Both the position numbers and the translations under genes were made by a program. Shown here one piece after another: positions 26,462 through 34,684 of a DNA stretch of 34,684 nt. The notes under the pieces are model-generated. The model was given only the letters and a program-made list of their open reading frames with translations. It searched no databases and was not told the origin of the DNA. The stretch covers positions 1-34,684 of the forward strand of contig PABN01000017.1 of assembly GCA_002699555.1 (NCBI GenBank), read 5' to 3'. Source of the DNA: Dehalococcoidia bacterium (lineage in GTDB: Bacteria > Actinomycetota > Acidimicrobiia > Acidimicrobiales > MedAcidi-G1). The stretch's first letter is position 1, and every line of letters begins with the position of its first letter.

Positions 26462-26493
26462 CCGTCAAACGGGTCCTAGTGAGGCCCATACGG
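26462..26493 (+). ncRNA. Candidate PyrR-binding hairpin in the pyr operon leader
   Basis: Lower stem CCGT(26462-26465)/ACGG(26490-26493), 5'-side internal bulge, upper stem GGG.CC(26471-26476)/GG.CCC(26483-26487). GGGTCCTAGTGAGGCC resembles the remembered PyrR consensus ARUCCNGNGAGGYU with one extra loop nucleotide. Confidence 0.7.
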
Positions 26494-26497
26494 ATCA

Positions 26498-26514
26498 AGG
26501 AGATAAGGCCTATG
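26498..26514 (+). promoter_or_regulatory. Shine-Dalgarno AAGGAG plus ATG, likely true pyrR start
   Basis: AAGGAG at 26498-26503, 8 nt spacer, ATG at 26512-26514, in frame with PyrR. The downstream in-frame ATG at 26578 has no recognisable SD. Confidence 0.65.
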
Positions 26515-27078
26515 GCCGACCGAGAAAGACGTATGACGCCCCCTTTCGGGGGCGTTTTTGTTGCAAGCGCTCGTGTTATGACACGAGACGACATGAGAAG
26601 AGCGATACGACGCATGGCTCATGAGGTGATTGAAAGAAACCAAGGGTCAGAAGACATTCTTATAGTGGGCTTGCAGACAGGCGGAGTAAAAGTAGCAGAA
26701 AATCTCGTAAAAGCACTAGAAGAAATCGAGGGAAGAAAAATTGAATCTGGTTGTTTAGACGTAGCTTTGCATAGAGACGATATTGGTTTAAGACCAGTTG
26801 TTCCAGAAGCAGTAACAAATTTGCCTGATTTCATAGACGGCAAAATAGTAGTGATCGCAGATGATGTTCTTTTCACAGGTAGAACGATTCGCGCTGCTCT
26901 CGACGCTATTTGCCACTTTGGTCGTCCTAGAGCAATTCAGCTTGCAGTGATGGTAGATAGAGGTCACCGAGAATTGCCTATACGGCCAGACTATGTAGGC
27001 AAAAATTTACCTACAAGAATTGATGAACTGGTAGATGTGACTGAAGAGGGAGTGGATATAGGAGTGATGCGGAAATGA
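26512..27078 (+). CDS. pyrR: Bifunctional PyrR: pyr operon RNA-binding regulator / uracil phosphoribosyltransferase
   Basis: MRRAIRRMAHEVIERNQG, VVIADDVLFTGRTIRAALDAI (PRPP loop), LAVMVDRGHRELPIRPDYVGKNLPT. Start uncertain: 26512 (SD-supported) or 26578 (conventional N-terminus). Confidence 0.92.
   Translation: MADRERRMTPPFGGVFVASARVMTRDDMRRAIRRMAHEVIERNQGSEDILIVGLQTGGVKVAENLVKALEEIEGRKIESGCLDVALHRDDIGLRPVVPEAVTNLPDFIDGKIVVIADDVLFTGRTIRAALDAICHFGRPRAIQLAVMVDRGHRELPIRPDYVGKNLPTRIDELVDVTEEGVDIGVMRK
26536..26562 (+). terminator. Intrinsic terminator (attenuator) ACGCCCCC-TTTC-GGGGGCGT-TTTTGTT
   Basis: Perfect 8-bp stem (26536-26543 with 26548-26555), 4-nt loop, followed by a U-rich tract; in the pyrR 5' region. 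Confidence 0.8.
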
Positions 27079-28040
27079 GTTTAGGCGTTGCAACTACTCC
27101 AAATTTAACTAAGCATCTTTTAGGGATAGAAGGTACAACCAGAGAGCAACTGGAAACAATCCTCGAATTGACTGACAGGTTTGCAGAGATAGGGAAAAGG
27201 CCGATACCAAAAGTTCCAGCACTAAGGGGACGAACTGTAGCTTCAGTGTTTTTTGAAGATTCTACTAGGACCAGGCTTTCATTTGAATCTGCAGCACGTC
27301 GGCTTTCAGCAGACACTCTGACATTTTCAGCGGGTTCATCGTCGCTTTCGAAAGGTGAAAGCCTTAGAGACACAGTGGAAGTAATAAGTTCATACGGTGC
27401 TGACGTTTTGATCGTCAGACACGGGATGGCCGGAACTCCACAAAGAGTCTCAGAATGGACTGATGCTTCAGTTGTGAATGCAGGAGATGGGTGTCATGAG
27501 CATCCAACACAAGCATTGCTCGACTGTTACACGTTAAAACAGCAACGAGGGGCATTAGATGGGATGTCGATCGGGATAGTTGGAGACATAAGACATTCGC
27601 GAGTTGCGAGGTCGAATGTTTTAGCTTTTTCATCTTTGGGAGCGAAAGTTACGCTCATAGCTCCACAGACTCTGATGCCTTCATCAATAGAAAACTGGCC
27701 AGTTGAAGTTTCAAATGTTTTGGATGACGTTATTTCGGATTTAGATGCCTGCTATCTGCTAAGAATGCAGTCCGAGAGGCACAGCAAAGGGCTGATCCCT
27801 TCTTTGCGAGAATATGCGAAAGATTTCGGTTTAAATGAACGCAGATGTGAGATGCTGGCTAAAGACGCACTAATACTTCATCCAGGTCCAACGAATCAAG
27901 GAGTAGAACTGACTGCTGAAGTTTCAATGGATGCAAGATCCATAATCCTTGATCAAGTTACAAATGGGGTTTCTTTAAGAATGGCAGTTCTTTTCATGCT
28001 TCTAGGGCAGCACGAAACAATACAACAGGATGAAGTGTAG
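27075..28040 (+). CDS. pyrB: Aspartate carbamoyltransferase catalytic subunit
   Basis: VASVFFEDSTRTRLSFESAARRL, GDGCHEHPTQALLDCYTL, HPGPTNQGVEL. Confidence 0.97.
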   Translation: MSLGVATTPNLTKHLLGIEGTTREQLETILELTDRFAEIGKRPIPKVPALRGRTVASVFFEDSTRTRLSFESAARRLSADTLTFSAGSSSLSKGESLRDTVEVISSYGADVLIVRHGMAGTPQRVSEWTDASVVNAGDGCHEHPTQALLDCYTLKQQRGALDGMSIGIVGDIRHSRVARSNVLAFSSLGAKVTLIAPQTLMPSSIENWPVEVSNVLDDVISDLDACYLLRMQSERHSKGLIPSLREYAKDFGLNERRCEMLAKDALILHPGPTNQGVELTAEVSMDARSIILDQVTNGVSLRMAVLFMLLGQHETIQQDEV

Positions 28041-28042
28041 AG

Positions 28043-29335
28043 ATGAACATTGTTTTAAAAGGCGGAAAGATCTTAGACAGGAAGGGTGAAAGATCTCTAG
28101 ATGTGTCTATCGGTCCAGACGGAAAGATCATTGACACAGGGAAAAAGTTAGAAGGAGACAGAGAGGTTGATTGTTCAGGTTGTGTAATCACATCAGGGCT
28201 TGTCGACCTTCATGTGCATCTTCGTGAACCCGGAAATGAAGAAGCAGAGACTATAGAAACGGGTGCACGCTCAGGGGCGATGGGAGGATTTACGGCACTC
28301 GTGGCAATGCCGAACACTGAACCAGCAACTGATTGTCTTGCTGTAGTTGAACAAATAAGAACTCTTGGGAGGAAGTCATCTTGTGAAATTATCCCTTCAG
28401 CTGCGATGACAGTAGGGCGAGAAGGAAAAGAAATGGTCCAGATGGGGGAGTTGGTAGATAGTGGAATAGGAATATTTACCGATGATGGAACAGGCGTGCA
28501 AGATCCGCAACTGATGCGCCATTTGATGGAGTACAGCACAGGCCTTGAGTCTCGGTTAGGTAGACCCGTGGTACTGGCTCAACATTGCGAGGTTCATGAA
28601 CTTGCCGAAGGTGGGTATATGCACGAAGGGGAGTGGTCTTCGCTATTGGGGATCCCAGGGCAACCTGCTGAGGCTGAAGAGTTGATGGTCATGCGTGATA
28701 TTGCATTGTCAAAAATGACAGGAGCAAGAATTCATTTTCAGCACCTTTCAACGTCGGGTTCGGTGCAAATGGTTAGAGAAGCGAAAGCTTTGGGCTTACC
28801 TGTTACTGCTGAAGCGACTACGCATCATTTCACTCTTACAGACTCAGCATGCAGTTGTTACGACCCTGTTTTTAAGGTTCACCCTCCTTTGAGAACAGAA
28901 TCTGATTTAAAAGCTATAAAAGAAGGACTTGCAGACGGCACTATCGATGCAATTGCAACAGATCATGCACCCCACAGCCAGCATTCAAAAGAAATGCCAT
29001 TTGATCAAGCTCCACCTGGGATGTTGGGGCTGGAAACGGCATTATCTCTTTCTCTTGAATACAGCGGACTTGATCTGCCGGCGGTATTGGGGATGCTTTC
29101 GTGGCAGCCAGCAAAAATAGCTGGAGTGGATGATAGACACGGAATGACAGTGGAGAAAGGAAATCCAGCGAACCTATGTGTAATCGATCTAGACGAGACA
29201 TGGACAGTTTCAGGAAAACAAATGTCCAGCAGGAGTTCAAATACTCCATATGAAGGCTGGAATCTAAGGGGACGTGTTCGTCACACTCTAAATAACGGAC
29301 TTCTAGTTGTTTTTGATGGAGAATCTACGAAGTGA
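28043..29335 (+). CDS. pyrC: Dihydroorotase
   Basis: GLVDLHVHLREPGNEEAETIETGARSGAMGGFTALVAMPNTEP, VVLAQHCE, IDAIATDHAPHS. Confidence 0.97.
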   Translation: MNIVLKGGKILDRKGERSLDVSIGPDGKIIDTGKKLEGDREVDCSGCVITSGLVDLHVHLREPGNEEAETIETGARSGAMGGFTALVAMPNTEPATDCLAVVEQIRTLGRKSSCEIIPSAAMTVGREGKEMVQMGELVDSGIGIFTDDGTGVQDPQLMRHLMEYSTGLESRLGRPVVLAQHCEVHELAEGGYMHEGEWSSLLGIPGQPAEAEELMVMRDIALSKMTGARIHFQHLSTSGSVQMVREAKALGLPVTAEATTHHFTLTDSACSCYDPVFKVHPPLRTESDLKAIKEGLADGTIDAIATDHAPHSQHSKEMPFDQAPPGMLGLETALSLSLEYSGLDLPAVLGMLSWQPAKIAGVDDRHGMTVEKGNPANLCVIDLDETWTVSGKQMSSRSSNTPYEGWNLRGRVRHTLNNGLLVVFDGESTK

Positions 29336-30432
29336 AAAAAGATCAAATAAAAATAGTTGAAGCGAATCTAGTTCTTTCAGATGGAACAATTTTCGCAGGG
29401 GAGATGATAGGGGCTGTTCCTGAAGGAGGTCTTGTTTCTGGAGAGGTTGTATTTAACACGGTGCTTAGTGGCTACCAGGAAGTTATAACAGACCCTTCAT
29501 ACGCCGGACAGATAATCACTTTCACTTACCCACACATAGGAAATTACGGCGCTAATGATGATGACAACGAAAGTTCGCAACCTTTCTGCAGAGGCATGGT
29601 TGTAAGAGACTTGAGTAGAAGGCACAGCAATTGGAGAGCGACTCAGAGTCTTGATGAAATGCTTAGCTCAAGAGGGATTGCTGGAATAGCTGGTGTAGAT
29701 ACTCGGAGGTTAACCAGACACATACGGAACCTCGGTGCCATGCCAGGTGCATTTGGAACAGTGGATGTTGAAGAGTTGAAACTCGCTGCGATCAGAGAAC
29801 CAGGAACTGACAAGATAGATCTAGTAAAAACAGTTACTTGCAAGGAAATTTATAAAGTTCCTTCAAGTGCCGGCAAGAGAAAAATTGTTGCTTATGACTT
29901 TGGCATCAAATCGACCATTCTTAGACATTTGTCAAATTTGGGTGAGATTACAGTAGTGCCAGCGGACACGGAATCCGAGGTTGTTCTAGATATGAAACCT
30001 GATGGAGTTTTTCTATCGAATGGCCCTGGGGATCCAGAACCTTTGGATTATATTCGAGAAAATATAAAGAAGATTCTCGGAAAGGTACCTATTTTCGGGA
30101 TCTGTTTAGGGCATCAACTCTTAGCGGAAACCTTGGGAGCTGAAATTTTCAAACTTCCTTTTGGACACCATGGTGGTAACCATCCTGTAAAGAATTTACA
30201 AACTGGCGTAGTTGAGATAACCAGTCAGAATCACAATTATTGTGTCGTGGAAGGTTCCATTAAAGATGCAGAAGTAACGCACGTTAATTTAAATGATGGA
30301 ACCGTAGCTGGTATTAATTGTCTAAAAGCTCCAGCGTTTAGTGTGCAATACCATCCGGAAGCTGGACCTGGACCTCATGACAGCAGCTATCTTTTTGAAC
30401 AATTTGAAGATCTTTTGGATAAGGCAGGGTAA
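29332..30432 (+). CDS. carA: Carbamoyl-phosphate synthase small subunit
   Basis: [79 protein letters not shown]. Confidence 0.97.
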   Translation: MKKDQIKIVEANLVLSDGTIFAGEMIGAVPEGGLVSGEVVFNTVLSGYQEVITDPSYAGQIITFTYPHIGNYGANDDDNESSQPFCRGMVVRDLSRRHSNWRATQSLDEMLSSRGIAGIAGVDTRRLTRHIRNLGAMPGAFGTVDVEELKLAAIREPGTDKIDLVKTVTCKEIYKVPSSAGKRKIVAYDFGIKSTILRHLSNLGEITVVPADTESEVVLDMKPDGVFLSNGPGDPEPLDYIRENIKKILGKVPIFGICLGHQLLAETLGAEIFKLPFGHHGGNHPVKNLQTGVVEITSQNHNYCVVEGSIKDAEVTHVNLNDGTVAGINCLKAPAFSVQYHPEAGPGPHDSSYLFEQFEDLLDKAG

Positions 30433-30437
30433 GTCTG

Positions 30438-33400
30438 ATGCCTAGGCGAGATGACATAGAAAGCATTCTTCTGATTGGATCAGGACCGATAGTGATTGGT
30501 CAGGCGTGTGAATTCGACTATTCAGGAACCCAAGCGTGTCGTGTTTTGAAGGAAGAGGGTTACCGAGTAGTGCTAGCTAACTCTAACCCAGCAACGATTA
30601 TGACAGATCCTGATTTCGCTGATGCAACTTATATTGAACCCTTAAGAGTGGATGTAATAAAGAGAATCATCGAAAAGGAAAAACCTGATGCTTTATTACC
30701 GACGCTTGGTGGACAGACAGCTCTAAACCTTGCTCGTGAACTCGTAGAAGAAGGAATACTAGAAGAAAACAATGTTGAGCTTATTGGTGCAGATGCTGAT
30801 GCGATTGCAACTGCAGAAGATAGGGAAAAATTCAAAGTAGCAATGACAGAAATTGGACTTGGAGTTCCAGCTTCAGGAGTTGCTCGAAATATGGAAGAAG
30901 CGCGAGAAATTGCTGATGAAGTTGGACTGCCTTTGATAGTTAGGCCTGCTTACATTCTGGGTGGCAAGGGAACGGGTATAGCTTCAACAAATGAAGAGTT
31001 TGAAAAAATTGCGGAACGAGGTATTGAAGCTAGTCCCATAAATGAAATCTTGATTGAAAAGTCAATAGCTGGATGGAAGGAATTCGAACTCGAGGTAATG
31101 CGTGACAAGGCAGATAATTGCGTCGTCATATGTTCAATTGAAAATTTGGACCCAATGGGTGTTCATACCGGTGATTCGATAACAGTTGCTCCAGCACAAA
31201 CACTTACTGATGTTGAATATCAAATAATGAGAGACGCTGCATTTGCGTGTTTACGTCGTGTCGGAGTTGAAACAGGCGGTTCGAACGTGCAGTTCGCCGT
31301 AGATCCAAACACAGGCGAACAGGTTGTTATAGAAATGAACCCTAGAGTAAGTAGATCCTCAGCTTTAGCATCGAAAGCAACGGGTTTTCCAATTGCAAAA
31401 ATAGCTACCCAACTAGCTATTGGGTACACGCTAGATGAGATTACTAACGACATCACTAAGGAAACTCCTGCATCGTTTGAACCGAGCATTGACTATGTAG
31501 TTACGAAGATCCCGCGATGGACTTTTGAAAAATTTCCTGGTTCTTCAGGTGTTTTAGGTACGTCAATGCAATCTGTAGGGGAAGTAATGTCCATTGGTAG
31601 AACATTTCCAGAGTCCCTGCAAAAAGGTATGAGGTCGCTTGAAAATGGGCGACAAGGACTTAATGCTGATCCTGGTGAAAACAAATTTTTAGAAATAGAA
31701 GATGAAATTCTGATTAACAAAGTCGGTATTCCGACACCTGAACGTCTCTTCCAACTAGAAACACTGCTTCGAAGAGGGTATTCGATCGAGAGACTTTTTG
31801 AAGAAACTTCGATAGACCCATGGTTTATAGACCAGATCTCAATAATTACAGAAGAAAGAATGATTCTTGAAGAACTTTCGCCTGAAGAGTTGACGCCCTC
31901 TGATTGGAAAAGAGCAAAAAAACTAGGGTTTTCAGATGCACAACTTTCTTATATCTGGGGATGCACGTCAGAGAAAGTCAGGGAGTTACGAGAGGGATCT
32001 GATGTATTTCCAACATATAAAACGGTGGACACTTGTGCTGCAGAATTTGCTTCCGAAACTCCGTACCACTATTCGACATGGGAAGATGAAAATGAAGTTA
32101 TGCCCTCAGAAAGGCCTAAAGTCATCATTCTGGGAGCAGGTCCGAATCGGATAGGTCAAGGAATTGAATTCGATTACTGTTGTGTTCACGCTAGTTTTGC
32201 CTTAAGTGAGGCTGGCTATGAGACAGTGATGGTGAATTGCAACCCAGAGACAGTTTCGACGGATTACGACACTAGTGATCGACTCTATTTTGAACCGTTG
32301 ACTTATGAGGACGTAAAAAACATAGTTGATGTGGAAGCACCCGAAGCGATAATAGTTTCGTTAGGTGGTCAGACTCCACTTAAATTAGCAGGAGTCCTGC
32401 CACCAGAATTGGTTGCAGGCACAAGTCCTGAATCAATTGACAGAGCAGAGGATCGGGAGAACTGGAACCAGCTTTGTATGGATTTGAAAATTCTCCAGCC
32501 TCCAGGGGGAACAGCAAAAAATCTTCAAGAAGCTCTTCAGGTTGCTAATAAAGTTGACTATCCAGTTTTAGTTAGACCTTCCTACGTCTTAGGAGGGAGA
32601 GCGATGGAAATTGTCTACGACGATAACCAACTTGAAAGAACTATGGAAGAAATGGAACGCTTCGGGAGTCTAGGAATCGAAGGAGGTCTGTCATCTGAAA
32701 GACCCGTTCTTATCGATAGTTTTCTCGAAGATGCAACTGAAGTCGATGTTGACGCCGTTAGAGATCATGAAGGAGATGTTCTTATTGGTGCTGTGATGGA
32801 ACATGTTGAAGAAGCGGGCATTCATAGTGGGGATAGTGCCTGTGTGATACCGCCTCCGAACCTTCAAGAAGAGGTAATAGGACTTATAGAAAGTCATACG
32901 AGAAGAATCGCAGAAGCTCTTGATGTGAGAGGTTTAATAAATGTCCAGTATGCGGTAAAGGGTGATGAAGTCTATGTGATAGAAGCAAACCCAAGGGCTT
33001 CAAGGACTGTTCCTTTTGTCGCCAAAGCTACCGGAATTCCTCTTGCGAAAATTGCTAGTCGAGTGATGTTGGGTGCCACACTAAAAGAATTACGTGAAGA
33101 AGGACTTCTCAAAGAAGCAGTCAAAGGGGATCACGTTTCGGTCAAAGAAGCTGTATTGCCATTTAATCGTTTTCCAGAGGCGGATCCAGTCCTAGGCCCT
33201 GAGATGCGTTCCACTGGTGAAGTAATGGGAATTGACCTTACCCCTGGACTAGCGTTTGCTAAGTCACAGATCGCAGCGGGAGGTGCACTTCCAACTGAAG
33301 GAACAGTTTTCATGTCTCTTGCTGATCGTGATAAAAGTTCAGGCTTAGAGGCAGCAAAAGGCTTTCTGAGGCTTGGTTTGGAAATAGTTGCCACCGGCGG

Positions 33401-33728
33401 AACAGCAGACTATCTGGAAGAAAATGGAGTAAGTGTCACTGATCGAGTAGCAAAGATCGGAGAAGAAGGAACTGATGCTGTTGGACTTATCAGGTCAGGA
33501 AAAATTCAGCTTGTAGTTAATAGCCCACGTGGACGAGGCCCGAGAGCAGATGGTGATCATATAAGAGGTGCTGCTGCTGCGGAAGATATACCTCTACTGA
33601 CTACGGCTGCTGCTGCGCTTGCTGCTGTAAAAGGCTTGACTGATTGGAATAAATACCCTCTTTCTGTCAGACCTCTTCAGGAATACCATCTTGGAGTTTT
33701 CAAATCAGACCTGCCGGAAAATGACTGA
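30438..33728 (+). CDS. carB: Carbamoyl-phosphate synthase large subunit
   Basis: [58 protein letters not shown]; duplicated ATP-grasp halves; C-terminal MGS-like domain. Confidence 0.98.
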   Translation: MPRRDDIESILLIGSGPIVIGQACEFDYSGTQACRVLKEEGYRVVLANSNPATIMTDPDFADATYIEPLRVDVIKRIIEKEKPDALLPTLGGQTALNLARELVEEGILEENNVELIGADADAIATAEDREKFKVAMTEIGLGVPASGVARNMEEAREIADEVGLPLIVRPAYILGGKGTGIASTNEEFEKIAERGIEASPINEILIEKSIAGWKEFELEVMRDKADNCVVICSIENLDPMGVHTGDSITVAPAQTLTDVEYQIMRDAAFACLRRVGVETGGSNVQFAVDPNTGEQVVIEMNPRVSRSSALASKATGFPIAKIATQLAIGYTLDEITNDITKETPASFEPSIDYVVTKIPRWTFEKFPGSSGVLGTSMQSVGEVMSIGRTFPESLQKGMRSLENGRQGLNADPGENKFLEIEDEILINKVGIPTPERLFQLETLLRRGYSIERLFEETSIDPWFIDQISIITEERMILEELSPEELTPSDWKRAKKLGFSDAQLSYIWGCTSEKVRELREGSDVFPTYKTVDTCAAEFASETPYHYSTWEDENEVMPSERPKVIILGAGPNRIGQGIEFDYCCVHASFALSEAGYETVMVNCNPETVSTDYDTSDRLYFEPLTYEDVKNIVDVEAPEAIIVSLGGQTPLKLAGVLPPELVAGTSPESIDRAEDRENWNQLCMDLKILQPPGGTAKNLQEALQVANKVDYPVLVRPSYVLGGRAMEIVYDDNQLERTMEEMERFGSLGIEGGLSSERPVLIDSFLEDATEVDVDAVRDHEGDVLIGAVMEHVEEAGIHSGDSACVIPPPNLQEEVIGLIESHTRRIAEALDVRGLINVQYAVKGDEVYVIEANPRASRTVPFVAKATGIPLAKIASRVMLGATLKELREEGLLKEAVKGDHVSVKEAVLPFNRFPEADPVLGPEMRSTGEVMGIDLTPGLAFAKSQIAAGGALPTEGTVFMSLADRDKSSGLEAAKGFLRLGLEIVATGGTADYLEENGVSVTDRVAKIGEEGTDAVGLIRSGKIQLVVNSPRGRGPRADGDHIRGAAAAEDIPLLTTAAAALAAVKGLTDWNKYPLSVRPLQEYHLGVFKSDLPEND

Positions 33729-33731
33729 CGC

Positions 33732-34664
33732 ATGAGAATTTCTAAGGCAAATATAGATCTGACAACAACCCTTGGGTCAGTAACTCTCCCAAATCCTGTT
33801 ATGACAGCTTCCGGAACAGCGGGTTATGGTAGTGAGTTTTCGGAATATATGGACTTACAAGAAATAGGGGCAATAGTAGTTAAGTCACTTCATGTAGATA
33901 GATGGGACGGCAACTTGCCTCCGCGACTTCACCCAACTCCATCTGGAATGTTGAACAGCGTCGGACTTCAGGGGCCTGGAGTTAAGGCTTGGATAGAAGA
34001 AAAGTTACCTTCATTAAGAGGCTCTAACGCCCGTATAGTTGCGAGCATTTGGGGTTCAACAGTAAAAGAGTTCACTGAAGCAGCTTTTCTTTTGCGTGAT
34101 ACACCTCCTGAAGTGGTTGCGATAGAAATTAACGCTTCGTGTCCAAATCTGGAAGATAGAAGAAAACTATTTTCGCATTCGATTCAAGCCATTACAGAAA
34201 TAATAGAAGCATCAAATGTTGTCAATAAACCACTCTGGGCGAAACTCAGTCCAAATACGCCGGAGTTACCAGATATCGCAGAAGCAGCCCATAAGGCAGG
34301 AGCTGAGGTTGTTGTAATTGCGAACACTGTTCTAGGGATGGCGATCGATGTCGAATCAAGAAAACCAATTTTAGGAGCAAAGCGTGGTGGCTTGTCAGGT
34401 CCTGCAATTAGACCAATTGCAGTTCGAGCTGTTTACGACACTCATGAAGCTAATCCAGAGCTGCCAATTATAGGTGTCGGTGGCATTAACACTGCTGAAG
34501 ATGCTTTGGAGTTTATTCTTGCAGGAGCAACTGGAATACAGATAGGTACAGCAAATTTTAAAGATCCAAGAACATGCAAAAAAGTTGTAACGGGGCTTTC
34601 GCGATGGTGCGAAAGTCATGAGGTTAAAAGAATCAGCGATCTGATCGGAGGAGCGCATGGCTGA
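33732..34664 (+). CDS. pyrD: Dihydroorotate dehydrogenase, class 1B-type catalytic subunit
   Basis: NPVMTASGTAGYG, NSVGLQGPGVKAWI, IEINASCPN (catalytic Cys), ANTVLGMAIDVESRKP, RGGLSGPAIRPIAVRAVY, GVGGINTAEDALEFILAGATGIQIGTA. Confidence 0.95.
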   Translation: MRISKANIDLTTTLGSVTLPNPVMTASGTAGYGSEFSEYMDLQEIGAIVVKSLHVDRWDGNLPPRLHPTPSGMLNSVGLQGPGVKAWIEEKLPSLRGSNARIVASIWGSTVKEFTEAAFLLRDTPPEVVAIEINASCPNLEDRRKLFSHSIQAITEIIEASNVVNKPLWAKLSPNTPELPDIAEAAHKAGAEVVVIANTVLGMAIDVESRKPILGAKRGGLSGPAIRPIAVRAVYDTHEANPELPIIGVGGINTAEDALEFILAGATGIQIGTANFKDPRTCKKVVTGLSRWCESHEVKRISDLIGGAHG

Positions 34665-34684
34665 GAAATATGAGTCACTGGATG
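34657..34684 (+). CDS. Start of the next CDS (MAEKYESLD...), truncated by the window end; pyrF by operon context only
   Basis: SD GGAGGAG just upstream, ATG at 34657 overlapping the pyrD stop; open to the window end. Too short to identify. Confidence 0.5.

Noticed and set aside
26458-26511. TTG-start extension of PyrR to 206 aa (MAVKRVLVRPIRIKEIRP...) given in the ORF track
   Set aside because: It would translate through the PyrR-binding-loop structure, has no SD and uses TTG; 26512 with AAGGAG is better supported, although a leaderless TTG start cannot be excluded.
1-34684. CRISPR arrays, transposons, phage genes, toxin-antitoxin pairs, tRNA/rRNA genes, biosynthetic or defence systems
   Set aside because: Reading through the ORFs and intergenic gaps showed none; every sizeable gap is short and flanked by housekeeping genes.

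Overview
The window is a compact, almost entirely + strand block of bacterial housekeeping genes. Protein content and order look actinobacterial (Actinomycetota-like), with a low-to-moderate GC, streamlined character; the lineage is inferred, not tested. Order: [DUF3048/YerB-like C-terminus]-pdxS-pdxT-yebC-ruvC-ruvA-ruvB-queA-tgt-yajC-secD-secF-rel-hisS-aspS-rarA-small TM protein-alaS-ruvX-mltG-aroE-aroK-aroB-aroQ-pepP-like-efp-nusB-pyrR-pyrB-pyrC-carA-carB-pyrD-[start of next CDS]. I see no mobile element, CRISPR array, rRNA or tRNA, and no new multigene system. The best second-look signals are: (1) a PyrR-type RNA leader whose strong intrinsic terminator hairpin appears to lie inside the first codons of pyrR, just after a good SD+ATG; (2) a Tgt protein in which all three Cys ligands of the usual CxCxxC(x~25)H zinc site are replaced with no change in length; (3) a near-consensus LexA/SOS box over the ruvC start and its predicted leaderless promoter; (4) a recurrent TANNNT-like -10 element about 6-8 nt before start codons, implying many leaderless transcripts; (5) perfect inverted repeats at the aroE, rarA and hisS start regions. 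All calls come from reading the sequence and the supplied ORF track; no database search was run.
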